From NCBI RefSeq assembly GCF_042676025.1, contig NZ_JBHTJP010000032.1:682001-746000 (forward strand): DNA of 64,000 nt. The letters are read 5' to 3'. The notes below the pieces were generated by a model. It was not told the origin of the DNA and searched no databases. It saw only the letters and a program-made list of their open reading frames with translations. Below are positions 7,950 to 15,668 of the stretch, one piece after another (position 1 is the first letter of the stretch; the number at the start of each line of letters is the position of its first letter). The position numbers and the translations under genes are program-made. The DNA is from Salinimicrobium gaetbulicola (lineage in GTDB: Bacteria > Bacteroidota > Bacteroidia > Flavobacteriales > Flavobacteriaceae).

Positions 7950-9803
7950 TTACATGAATTTTTTATCCAATTCGTCTACAGTTAGCGTAATAAAGATAGG
8001 TTTATTATACGGAGATAACGAAGATTCTTTACAGGCAAACAGACTATTAACAATATTTTGTTGTTCTGCGGAATTCAGTACCGTACCTGACTTTACTGCC
8101 ATTCCTTTAGCCAGGGATTTTGAAAGTACATCTATCTGAGAAAAACTGGCGCCGGGAACCTCATTTTCAAGGTCTGACAATAGTTGTTCCAGCAGAATGT
8201 TAACTTCACTCTCAGAAATTTGTGTAGGAATCCCGGTGATCTCCACGGAATCTTTACTGAATTCAGAAAAGATGAACCCGGTTTGCTCCAGGGAGTCTTT
8301 TATCTCTTTCAACAGCTCCATTTCATTCGTGGAAAACTGAAGCATAAGTGGAAACAACAACTGCTGACTTACTGCCGAAGTTACCGTTATATTCTTTAGA
8401 AGCTCCTCGTAAAGTATTCGGCTGTGAGCACGATGCTGATCAATGACCAGGATCCCGCTTTTTAGCGTGGAAACGATATATTTTTTATTCAGCTGAAAAG
8501 TAGTACTTCCTGTATTCTGTTCAGTACTGCTCCCAAAAAGGTTTCCGGTAACCTCATCACTCTCAAATTCAACCTGGCTCATGGCCGAAGCCGCTGTGAA
8601 GTCACTTTGCTCCACGTTGGTATACAAAGATTCCCAGCTTCCCGCAGATTTTTCCCTTCTGAAAGAAGGCGCAGAATAGCCTCCAGAACTTTCATTTTTG
8701 AAAGGGTTAAAATTAGGGTCCACCTCCACTTTTGGCGGGGTCACTCCCTTTTGGGAAAATTCATAAGGCGTATCTAAGGTTGAATCCCTGTCAAAATCTA
8801 AAACAGGAGTTACATTAAATTGCCCCAGGCTGTGTTTGATCGCGCTTCGCAAAATAGTATACAGCGAATGCTCGTCATCAAACTTGATCTCAGTCTTGGT
8901 AGGATGTATGTTTATATCAATACTCTTGGGGTCTACCTCCAGGTACAAAAAGTAGCTTGGATAAGCCTTATCCTTCAGTAAACCTTCAAAAGCTGCCACC
9001 ACGGCATGATTTAAATATGGACTTTTAATGAACCTGTCATTCACAAAAAAGAACTGCTCTCCCCTGCTCTTTTTGGCAAACTCAGGTTTTCCAACAAATC
9101 CGTGCACCTTTACGATATCGGTATCTTCCTCAACAGGAACCAGCTTTTCGTTGGTTTTCCCTCCGAAGATATTTACGATTCGCTGACGAAAATTGGTTTC
9201 CGGCAGTTGAAATAACTCGCTTCCATTATGAAACAATGAAAACTGAATTGAGGGATGCGCTAACGACACCCTTTGGAATTCGTCAATAATGTGGCGTAAC
9301 TCAACTGAGTCACTTTTGAGGAAATTTCTTCGGGCAGGGATATTGTAAAAAAGGTTCTTAACACAGAAGGTGGTTCCTTCAGGTGTCACACAGGCTTCCT
9401 GGGAAACGACCTCACTGCCCTCAATTTTAATACAGGTACCTATTTCGTCTTCATCACGGCGGGTCTTCAGCTCAACATGGGCGATAGCCGCAATAGAAGC
9501 CAGGGCTTCTCCTCGAAATCCTTTTGTCTTTAAACTAAAAAGATCATCGGCGGAATTGATCTTGGAGGTCGCATGTCTTTCAAAACTAAGACGCGCATCG
9601 GTAAGGCTCATTCCTTTACCGTTATCGGTAACCTGAATAAGGGTTTTTCCTGCCTCTTTAACAAGTACTTTTATATTGGTCGCGCCGGCATCAATAGAAT
9701 TCTCAAGCAATTCCTTGATTACAGAAGCCGGTCGCTGTACCACCTCACCTGCTGCAATTTGATTCGCGACATGGTCTGGTAAGAGATGAATAACATCAGT
9801 CAT
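7950..9803 (-). CDS. mutL: DNA mismatch repair protein MutL
   Basis: MutL of 617 residues links mismatch recognition by MutS to strand removal. The N-terminal GHKL ATPase is intact: ELLENSIDAGA, DNGKGM and TKGFRGEALASI. A long low-complexity linker spans about 350-420, then comes the C-terminal dimerisation domain. The endonuclease motif DQHAx2Ex4E reads DQHRAHSRILYE at 455-466, so A is R and the first E is S. The distal zinc motif, normally like CPHGRP, reads SPYNKP near 597-602. Nicking activity is therefore uncertain. It lies between the small membrane protein gene and the rhomboids with no gaps. Confidence 0.93.
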   Translation of the reverse strand: MTDVIHLLPDHVANQIAAGEVVQRPASVIKELLENSIDAGATNIKVLVKEAGKTLIQVTDNGKGMSLTDARLSFERHATSKINSADDLFSLKTKGFRGEALASIAAIAHVELKTRRDEDEIGTCIKIEGSEVVSQEACVTPEGTTFCVKNLFYNIPARRNFLKSDSVELRHIIDEFQRVSLAHPSIQFSLFHNGSELFQLPETNFRQRIVNIFGGKTNEKLVPVEEDTDIVKVHGFVGKPEFAKKSRGEQFFFVNDRFIKSPYLNHAVVAAFEGLLKDKAYPSYFLYLEVDPKSIDINIHPTKTEIKFDDEHSLYTILRSAIKHSLGQFNVTPVLDFDRDSTLDTPYEFSQKGVTPPKVEVDPNFNPFKNESSGGYSAPSFRREKSAGSWESLYTNVEQSDFTAASAMSQVEFESDEVTGNLFGSSTEQNTGSTTFQLNKKYIVSTLKSGILVIDQHRAHSRILYEELLKNITVTSAVSQQLLFPLMLQFSTNEMELLKEIKDSLEQTGFIFSEFSKDSVEITGIPTQISESEVNILLEQLLSDLENEVPGASFSQIDVLSKSLAKGMAVKSGTVLNSAEQQNIVNSLFACKESSLSPYNKPIFITLTVDELDKKFM

Positions 9804-10097
9804 TTACTGGGGATTGGTAAAAATAGATAAATCAAAGTCTATGATCCAGAGAAATATAAGAACCAGAATAGCGATAATGATAAGCACCCGCATGTTGATC
9901 TCACGGTTGCCGCGGTTCCTGCTGGATTTCCGGGCTTCGGCCCATTGAGATCCAAAATCTATAGCATTGGTAGCTTCCCTGTATTTATGGAATTTGGAAT
10001 CGAAACTATATATATTACCGGTATCCTTGCCATTATAATAACGAGGAGTGTAATTATAACGCTGATTTTTTCGCTGCTTGTAGAAATTGATCTTCAC
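9804..10097 (-). CDS. Small single-pass membrane protein of the ribH-mutL locus
   Basis: A 97-residue protein with a basic, Tyr/Arg-rich N-terminal half and one C-terminal hydrophobic segment (about 70-87, MRVLIIIAILVLIFLWII). The start chosen is GTG at 10097. Bacteroidota homologues next to ribH are often called 'riboflavin synthase subunit beta', but nothing in the protein resembles an enzyme; that name seems to come from the neighbouring gene. It abuts mutL. Its function is unknown, possibly a membrane anchor or scaffold. Confidence 0.7.
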   Translation of the reverse strand: MKINFYKQRKNQRYNYTPRYYNGKDTGNIYSFDSKFHKYREATNAIDFGSQWAEARKSSRNRGNREINMRVLIIIAILVLIFLWIIDFDLSIFTNPQ

Positions 10098-10210
10098 GCT
10101 GGTCTGTCTTTAATTTCCGGAAACTCAAATTTACTTAAAAAGCCTAAGAATTCCGAAGGTTCCTTACGCAAAGTGTTAACCTCAAAAACAGTGCCGTGAG
10201 AAAAAGAAGG

Positions 10211-10708
10211 TTAGATCCTGGCGTCCTTGCGAAGTTGCGCCATTTTAATGGCAGCCACTGCAGCTTCGGCTCCTTTATTACCGTGCTTCCCGCCAGATCT
10301 ATCAATCGCCTGCTGCATGTTCTGGTCTGTAAGCACACAAAAGATCACAGGAATGTCACTTTGTACGTTCAGATCTTTGATACCCTGGGAAACAGCCTGG
10401 CATACAAAATCGAAGTGTTTGGTCTCCCCTTCTATCACGCTGCCAATGGCAATAATTGCGTCGAGCATATCATAGCTCTCCTGCATTTTTTTACACCCGT
10501 AGATCAATTCAAAACTACCCGGTACATTCCAACGTTCGATCTTGCGCTCTAAAACGTCATTTTCAAGAAGTACCTTCTTGGCCCCTTCATAAAGACCTTC
10601 GGTAATCGTATCGTTCCATTCAGAAACGACGATCCCAAACCTGAATTCCTTCGCGTTTGGGATCGTGTCTTTATCGTATTCTGAAAGATTTTTTCCTTCG
10701 GTTGCCAT
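10211..10708 (-). CDS. ribH: 6,7-dimethyl-8-ribityllumazine synthase
   Basis: RibH condenses 5-amino-6-ribitylamino-uracil with 3,4-dihydroxy-2-butanone 4-phosphate to make lumazine, the riboflavin precursor. It has 165 residues. Motifs visible are VSEWND (substrate entry), VPGSFELIYG and AIGSVIEGETKHFDFVC with the catalytic His, and PVIFCVLTDQNMQQA. It starts 6 bases after the TPR gene and is followed by a 113-base gap before the small membrane protein gene. No other riboflavin gene is nearby and no FMN riboswitch was recognised. Confidence 0.95.
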   Translation of the reverse strand: MATEGKNLSEYDKDTIPNAKEFRFGIVVSEWNDTITEGLYEGAKKVLLENDVLERKIERWNVPGSFELIYGCKKMQESYDMLDAIIAIGSVIEGETKHFDFVCQAVSQGIKDLNVQSDIPVIFCVLTDQNMQQAIDRSGGKHGNKGAEAAVAAIKMAQLRKDARI

Positions 10709-10714
10709 AGTTTC

Positions 10715-11485
10715 TTATTGCATTGCCTGAGCCTGCCCTAAGTAAACTGCTACCTGATTTGCCTCAGGAGCATCTGGGTACTCATTTTTAATTCTGGTAA
10801 GATATTCTTCAGCAGTACTACCTTCTCCTAATTTGATCGCAACCACAGCCGCTTTCATAAGGAATTTTGGAGTTGTGAAGCTGTTATCTCTCATTTTAGC
10901 CGCCTCTTCATAGAAATCAAGCGCGTTCTCAGGCTGATCGATCTGCATGAATGCATCCCCGATCGCACCTTTTGCAAGAGGAGCTAATATTTCGTCATCG
11001 CTTTTGAAGTCTTCAAGTCTGTCGATAGCTTTATCGTACTGGTTCGTGTTAAGGTAAGCCATCCCCGCATAGTAGTTTGCAAGGTTTCCGGCTTTTGTTC
11101 CACCATAGTTCTCAATGATATCTTCAAATCCGAATTTCCCCTGTCCCCCGGTCAATGCCAGATTGTAAAGAGAATCGCTTTGAGCTGAAGATCCAGCTAG
11201 TGCAGAATCAAAATACTGCTGTGCCTGGAACATTTCGTTCGCAGCTTCAGCCTCTTTTGGCTCCTGGATGAATTCCTCGTATCCTAGGTATCCAAGGATC
11301 ACCAATGCCGCAGCACCAATAATAATGAAGATATACTTTTGATTTTTCGCAACCCACTCTTCGGTTTTACTCGCTCCCTCATCAAGGGTGTTAAATACTT
11401 CAGCTGTAGTTGATTGATCTTCTACCGAATTTTGCTGTTCTTCTTTGGTATTCGGCTTATATCCTCTTTTCTTGTAAGTTGCCAT
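10715..11485 (-). CDS. Tetratricopeptide-repeat membrane protein (YfgM-like)
   Basis: A 256-residue protein with a polar N-terminus, one transmembrane helix (about 49-67, IFIIIGAAALVILGYLGY), then TPR-like helical hairpins over about 80-250. The topology, a cytoplasmic tail and an extracytoplasmic repeat domain, matches YfgM/Tol-Pal-type TPR proteins thought to help secretion or envelope assembly. It is first in the minus-strand operon that continues through ribH and mutL. A TATTTTTG -7 box lies on the minus strand at 11507-11514. The partner is unknown. Confidence 0.8.
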   Translation of the reverse strand: MATYKKRGYKPNTKEEQQNSVEDQSTTAEVFNTLDEGASKTEEWVAKNQKYIFIIIGAAALVILGYLGYEEFIQEPKEAEAANEMFQAQQYFDSALAGSSAQSDSLYNLALTGGQGKFGFEDIIENYGGTKAGNLANYYAGMAYLNTNQYDKAIDRLEDFKSDDEILAPLAKGAIGDAFMQIDQPENALDFYEEAAKMRDNSFTTPKFLMKAAVVAIKLGEGSTAEEYLTRIKNEYPDAPEANQVAVYLGQAQAMQ

Positions 11486-11506
11486 AAATAAACGTTAATT
11501 GAAGGG

Positions 11507-11514
11507 CAAAAATA
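11507..11514 (-). promoter_or_regulatory. -7 promoter element for the TPR-ribH-mutL operon
   Basis: The minus strand reads TATTTTTG, an exact fit to the Bacteroidota -7 consensus TAnnTTTG, 21 bases before the ATG at 11485. No clear -33 TTG is present at the expected distance. Confidence 0.55.
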
Positions 11515-11634
11515 GAATATTTCTTTAAAATTAAAAGGGAAATAATTTGTTTATTTATCATAATTTGCACTGCCTAAGGAATGGGAGTTTCCTTAATTTT
11601 CTTTTAAAACCATCTTGCTGAACAACAGCTGTTT

Positions 11635-12714
11635 ATGTTTCTAAAATCCTTATCTCTATTAAATTACAAGAATTTTGAATCGGCTACTTTTGAGTTTGAC
11701 CGAAAAATAAATTGCCTTGTAGGCAATAATGGGATCGGTAAAACGAATATTTTGGATAGTATTTACCATCTATCCTTCGGAAAAAGCTACTTCAACCCTA
11801 TTACCAGTCAAAACATTCGTCATGACGCCGACTTTTTTGTGATAGAAGGAGAGTTTGAAAAGAACGGACGTGAAGAACAGATTATCGTAAGCGCCAAAAG
11901 AGGCCAGAAGAAGATGATCAAACGGAACAATAAACCTTACGAGAAATTCAGCGAACACATTGGGTTTATTCCTACCGTGATCATTTCCCCTGCAGACCGT
12001 GACCTTATTATAGAAGGCAGCGAAACCCGCAGAAAGTTCATTGACGGGGTGATCTCGCAGAGTGACAATCAATATCTCATTAGCCTTATCAACTACGGAA
12101 AGATCCTGGCCCAGAGAAATTCCCTTTTAAAATACTTTGCCGCAAATCACACTTTTGACCGGGACACACTTTCGGTGTATGACCATCAATTGGAAGAACT
12201 GGGTAATACTTTATATAAAAAGAGAAAAGCGTTTTTAGAAGAGTTTATTCCTATTTTTCAGAAGAGATACGCCACTATCAGCAATGAGAAGGAAGAAGTT
12301 TCGGTGGTTTATAAAAGTCAGCTGGAGGATGAGCCCTTTAAAAAGCTATTGGAAGATAACCTTCAAAAAGACATGGCGCTGCAGTATACCAGCGTAGGAA
12401 CCCATAAAGACGACCTGAGCTTTGAGATCGCGGGACATCCTATAAAGAAATTTGGATCACAGGGTCAGCAGAAATCATTTTTGATCGCCCTGAAACTGGC
12501 GCAATTCGATTTCATCAAAAACCTAAGTAAGGTCTCCCCTATTCTTTTAATGGATGACATCTTTGACAAGCTGGATGAAAACCGCGTAGCCCACATTGTA
12601 GATCTTGTAGCTACAGATGAACTGGGACAGCTTTTTATCAGTGACACCCATGGAGACAGAACTGAGAAAGTGGTAAAACAAACAGGTCAAACCTATAAAA
12701 TGTTCAGGCTATGA
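11635..12714 (+). CDS. recF: DNA replication and repair protein RecF
   Basis: An SMC-like ATPase of 359 residues that loads RecA at single-strand gaps. Walker A is GNNGIGKT (30-37), the ABC signature region is GSQGQQKS (about 273), and Walker B plus D-loop is ILLMDDIFDKLDENR (about 302-316). The length matches the family. The start codon of the following lipoprotein gene overlaps the recF stop (ATGA), and a DUF721/DciA-like gene follows, so this recF sits with a replication-linked partner even though dnaA and dnaN are absent. Confidence 0.95.
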   Translation: MFLKSLSLLNYKNFESATFEFDRKINCLVGNNGIGKTNILDSIYHLSFGKSYFNPITSQNIRHDADFFVIEGEFEKNGREEQIIVSAKRGQKKMIKRNNKPYEKFSEHIGFIPTVIISPADRDLIIEGSETRRKFIDGVISQSDNQYLISLINYGKILAQRNSLLKYFAANHTFDRDTLSVYDHQLEELGNTLYKKRKAFLEEFIPIFQKRYATISNEKEEVSVVYKSQLEDEPFKKLLEDNLQKDMALQYTSVGTHKDDLSFEIAGHPIKKFGSQGQQKSFLIALKLAQFDFIKNLSKVSPILLMDDIFDKLDENRVAHIVDLVATDELGQLFISDTHGDRTEKVVKQTGQTYKMFRL

Positions 12715-13145
12715 AAAGGTCTTTTTTGATCCTATTTTTAACATGTATTCTACTGGGATGTGATACCCGTTCTCCTGAAGAAAAAATTGAGAACCTCAAC
12801 GGCTATTGGGAGATCAAACTCGCTGAACTTCCTGAAGGTATCAAAAAGGAATTCCGGTTTAGCGAAATGGTAGATTACATACAGGTGGAAGAAAATGAAG
12901 GCTTCCGGAAAAAAGTGAGGCCACAACTGGGCGGAACGTTCATTACTTCTGAAGACCGCGAGAATTTCACCGTGAAGGTTGAAAATGACAGTATTAATTT
13001 GTACTATACCACTCCTTTCAATTCATGGAAAGAGACCCTGCTCTCTTCCGAAGAAAACGAAATAAAAATTTTAAACCAGCTGGGGATCATCTACACCTAC
13101 AAACGATTCACCCCTTATTCAACAGATTATGGCCAAGAGGATTAA
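12711..13145 (+). CDS. Predicted lipoprotein downstream of recF
   Basis: A 144-residue protein with a type II signal peptide (LLGC lipobox, Cys at residue 17). The mature part begins TRSPEEKIENLNGYWEI and looks like a small lipocalin-like or calycin-like beta domain. Its ATG overlaps the recF stop by 4 bases, and its end overlaps the DUF721 gene by 17 bases, so translation is coupled. No known family was recognised. Its placement between two DNA-metabolism genes is conserved-looking but functionally unexplained. Confidence 0.75.
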   Translation: MKRSFLILFLTCILLGCDTRSPEEKIENLNGYWEIKLAELPEGIKKEFRFSEMVDYIQVEENEGFRKKVRPQLGGTFITSEDRENFTVKVENDSINLYYTTPFNSWKETLLSSEENEIKILNQLGIIYTYKRFTPYSTDYGQED

Positions 13146-13425
13146 CGACCACCTGAGTATTAGTGATGCCCTGAAGGAATTTGTGGCAGACAACAAGCTG
13201 CAAAAAGGTCTCGACAAGGTAAATGTACGGGATGTTTGGAACAGCCAGATGGGTCCTGCCATTGAAAAATACACTACGGCCATTAAGCTGGAACGGGATA
13301 CGTTGTATGTGCAATTGAGTTCTTCTGTACTAAGGGAAGAATTGAGCTACGGTAAGGATAAGATCGTAAAAATGCTGAACGAAGAACTGGGAAAAGAGCT
13401 GGTGAAAAAGCTCATTTTGAGATAG
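13129..13425 (+). CDS. DUF721 domain protein, DciA-like
   Basis: A 98-residue protein of the DUF721 family, whose founding members (DciA) recruit the replicative helicase DnaB in bacteria lacking DnaC/DnaI loaders. The core includes VRDVWNSQMGPAIEKYT and the beta-rich LYVQLSSSVLREEL, typical of the KH-like fold. It overlaps the lipoprotein gene in a different frame and ends before a strong bidirectional terminator. Neighbourhood with recF agrees with a replication role. The helicase-loading function is inferred from the family only. Confidence 0.82.
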   Translation: MAKRINDHLSISDALKEFVADNKLQKGLDKVNVRDVWNSQMGPAIEKYTTAIKLERDTLYVQLSSSVLREELSYGKDKIVKMLNEELGKELVKKLILR

Positions 13426-13450
13426 TATTATTTCAGAGTATTTATAAACG

Positions 13451-13479
13451 AAAAAACCACCCAAAAAGGTGGTTTTTTT
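13451..13479. terminator. Bidirectional intrinsic terminator between DUF721 gene and ndk
   Basis: A CCACC/GGTGG stem with flanking A6 and T7 tracts extends to about 11 base pairs around a six-base loop. Both strands end in a T-run, so it can end transcription of the convergent genes on either side. Confidence 0.9.
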
Positions 13480-13499
13480 ATATCAATTAAGGTCAAACC

Positions 13500-13919
13500 T
13501 TAGAACATTTCTCTTCCTGCAAAGTGGAATTCTCCTTCGATCTTAGCGTTCTCATCGCTGTCACTTCCGTGAACTGCGTTCTCACCAACTGAAGAAGCGT
13601 ATTTTTTTCTGATAGTACCTTCCGCAGCATCTTCCGGGTTAGTAGCACCAATAAGAGTTCTGAAATCTTCAACTGCATTTTCTTTTTCAAGGATTGCAGC
13701 TACTATCGGTCCGCGGGTCATGAATTCAACCAATTCTCCAAAGAAAGGACGCTCACTGTGTACCTCATAGAATTTCTCGGCATCACGACGAGTCATTTGA
13801 GTAAGCTTCAATGCTACGATTCTAAATCCTGAAGCAGTGATCTGCTCTAAAATAGCTCCAATGTGTCCTTTTTCAACTGCATCGGGCTTTAACATGGTGA
13901 AAGTTCTATTTCCTGCCAT
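13500..13919 (-). CDS. ndk: Nucleoside diphosphate kinase
   Basis: Ndk balances nucleoside triphosphate pools by transferring a gamma-phosphate through a phosphohistidine. The protein has 139 residues. It begins MAGNRTFTMLKPDAVEKG, with the catalytic His in NAVHGSDSDENA near the C-terminus. The open frame extends 12 codons upstream, but the family starts at this methionine. A textbook promoter precedes it on the minus strand. The gene stands alone, bounded by a terminator on one side and nrnA's promoter region on the other. Confidence 0.96.
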   Translation of the reverse strand: MAGNRTFTMLKPDAVEKGHIGAILEQITASGFRIVALKLTQMTRRDAEKFYEVHSERPFFGELVEFMTRGPIVAAILEKENAVEDFRTLIGATNPEDAAEGTIRKKYASSVGENAVHGSDSDENAKIEGEFHFAGREMF

Positions 13920-13942
13920 TACATCAATTTTAAATTTGGCTG

Positions 13943-13975
13943 CAAAAATAGTCATTTCAATTCCAATTCCAACAA
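13943..13975 (-). promoter_or_regulatory. ndk promoter (-33 TTG, -7 TATTTTTG)
   Basis: On the minus strand TTG (13973-13975) is followed after 22 bases by TATTTTTG (13943-13950), 23 bases before the ndk ATG. The -7 box is an exact match to TAnnTTTG and the spacing fits the Bacteroidota promoter. Confidence 0.6.
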
Positions 13976-14079
13976 CCTATTGATTATTATATGCTTTTCA
14001 GCAGGGTTTTAAAGAAATTCGTTTCCGTTTTCGTTCTTCGGAAATCAATTTCTTCGTTTTTAAATGTTCAAATTATCGG

Positions 14080-14087
14080 TATCTTCG
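14080..14087 (+). promoter_or_regulatory. -7 element immediately before nrnA
   Basis: TATCTTCG, one mismatch from TAnnTTTG, ends 6 bases before the ATG at 14094. Transcription from it would start at or just before the start codon, giving a leaderless or near-leaderless mRNA. Confidence 0.45.
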
Positions 14088-14093
14088 CCTTCT

Positions 14094-15110
14094 ATGACAA
14101 ATGAAGATATATCTAAGGTAAAGGAGTTACTGGACTCTCCGAAAAAAGTAGTGATCGTGCCTCACAAGGGCCCAGACGGAGATGCTATGGGATCTACCCT
14201 GGCCTTGAAGTTACTGCTGGAAGGCCAGCATCATGAGGTACAATTGATCTCGCCAAATGATTACCCCGATTTCCTTAAATGGATGCCCTACCAGGAAGAG
14301 GTAATCATATATGAGAAGGAAAAGGAAAAAAGCGACCAGTATATCAAAGCAGCCGATGTCATCTTCACCCTGGACTTCAATCACCTCTCAAGGGCCGGTG
14401 ACATGAAGCCTGTTCTGGAAGAAGCCGAAGCAGATTTTATCATGATCGACCACCACCAGCAACCGGACGATTACGCAGTTGTCACTTACAGCGATGTCAG
14501 TATGTGCTCTACCGCCCAAATGGTGTATCACTTCATTGAAAATATAGGCTTAAAGGACAGTCTAAATGCCCAGATCGCCACTTGTTTATACACCGGAATC
14601 ATGACCGACACCGGTTCTTTCAGGTATCGTTCTACTACCAGTCTCACCCATCGTGTGATCGCCGAGTTAATTGAACTGGGCGCAGACAACACCAACATTC
14701 ATGAGAATGTCTACGATACTAATTCCTACGGAAGGCTGCAGTTGCTGGGACTAGCCCTGCAAAATCTGAAAGTAGTACCAGAACTGAGAACAGCCTACAT
14801 AGTGCTTACTCAGGAAGAACTGGATAAAAACAACTTTAAAAAAGGAGATACCGAAGGGTTCGTGAACTACGGCCTTTCTTTGGAAGGTACCGTATTCGCT
14901 GCTATCTTTATTGAGAACAAAGCTGAAAAGATCGTCAAGATCTCCTTCCGCTCAAAAGGTACATTTTCCGTTAATGATTTCGCCAGGTTACATTTCCAGG
15001 GAGGCGGCCATATCAACGCTGCCGGCGGAAAAAGCGACCTGTCACTCGAAGAAACCATTGAGAAATTTATTAGTATCTTACCCGATTACAAAACTAGCTT
15101 AGCAAAATGA
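14094..15110 (+). CDS. DHH/DHHA1 family phosphoesterase, NrnA-like oligoribonuclease/pAp phosphatase
   Basis: A 338-residue protein of the NrnA type, which degrades nano-RNA and removes the 3' phosphate from pAp. Motif I is HKGPDGDAMGS (24-34), motif II is LDFNHLSRAG, DHH is at about 119-121, and the C-terminal DHHA1 signature GGGHINAAGG lies near 303-312. An in-frame ATG 10 codons upstream is less likely because a promoter -7 box overlaps that stretch. Its stop overlaps the gldI start (ATGA). Linkage with gldI is typical of gliding Flavobacteriaceae. Confidence 0.9.
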   Translation: MTNEDISKVKELLDSPKKVVIVPHKGPDGDAMGSTLALKLLLEGQHHEVQLISPNDYPDFLKWMPYQEEVIIYEKEKEKSDQYIKAADVIFTLDFNHLSRAGDMKPVLEEAEADFIMIDHHQQPDDYAVVTYSDVSMCSTAQMVYHFIENIGLKDSLNAQIATCLYTGIMTDTGSFRYRSTTSLTHRVIAELIELGADNTNIHENVYDTNSYGRLQLLGLALQNLKVVPELRTAYIVLTQEELDKNNFKKGDTEGFVNYGLSLEGTVFAAIFIENKAEKIVKISFRSKGTFSVNDFARLHFQGGGHINAAGGKSDLSLEETIEKFISILPDYKTSLAK

Positions 15111-15661
15111 GGAATTTGATATTCATGTTGTTGGGAATACTGCTGGTAGTTTCCTGTAAATCTCCGGAAGCCAGAAAACCGGTGACCCAAAAATCGGGAT
15201 CCTATATAAATGAATCTATAGAACGCAATAAAAAGATCGTTGCCGCCGAAGAAAAGCAGATAAAACAGATCATAGAAGAAGATTCTACCCATCAATACAT
15301 CTCTTCTCCCAACGGTTTCTGGTATTACTACCACACTAAAGACACGACCGGAGCGGCCACTCCTGAATTTGGCGATATTGTGGAGTTCGATTACAATCTT
15401 CGCACCCTTGAGGGGCAAAACATCTATTCAAAAGAAGAGCTTCCAACCCGCACTTATGCCATGGATAAAGAAAAATTGTTCAGTGGCTTACGGGAAGGCC
15501 TTAAGATCATGAAAGAAGGAGAAACCGTGACTTTCCTTTTCCCTTCTCATAAAGCTTTTGGATATTACGGCGATAAAAAGAAAATTGGGACAAATGTACC
15601 GGTGATCTCCACCGTTACTTTAAACAAGATCTCCCAGGAAAATAACAACCCAAACAATTAG
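15107..15661 (+). CDS. gldI: Gliding-motility lipoprotein GldI, FKBP-type peptidyl-prolyl isomerase
   Basis: A 184-residue lipoprotein (lipobox ending at Cys17, VVSC) with a C-terminal FKBP domain (about 80-180). GldI is required for gliding in Flavobacterium johnsoniae and probably folds other envelope Gld/Spr proteins. Recognisable features are SPNGFWYYYHTKDT before the FKBP fold, FDYNLRTLEGQNIYS, and SHKAFGYYGDKKKIG. It overlaps nrnA by 4 bases and is followed 7 bases later by another isomerase. No other gld genes lie in this window, so motility cannot be concluded from it alone. Confidence 0.88.
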   Translation: MRNLIFMLLGILLVVSCKSPEARKPVTQKSGSYINESIERNKKIVAAEEKQIKQIIEEDSTHQYISSPNGFWYYYHTKDTTGAATPEFGDIVEFDYNLRTLEGQNIYSKEELPTRTYAMDKEKLFSGLREGLKIMKEGETVTFLFPSHKAFGYYGDKKKIGTNVPVISTVTLNKISQENNNPNN

Positions 15662-15668
15662 AAAAAGA

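Noticed and set aside
9804..10097. 'Riboflavin synthase beta subunit' name for the 97-residue protein
   Set aside because: The protein is a single-pass membrane protein with no lumazine/riboflavin synthase motif; the true RibH is the neighbouring gene at 10211-10708.
10098..10210. Possible FMN riboswitch or extra gene around ribH
   Set aside because: The gap lies after ribH, not before it, and shows no conserved FMN-element pattern or convincing coding frame.
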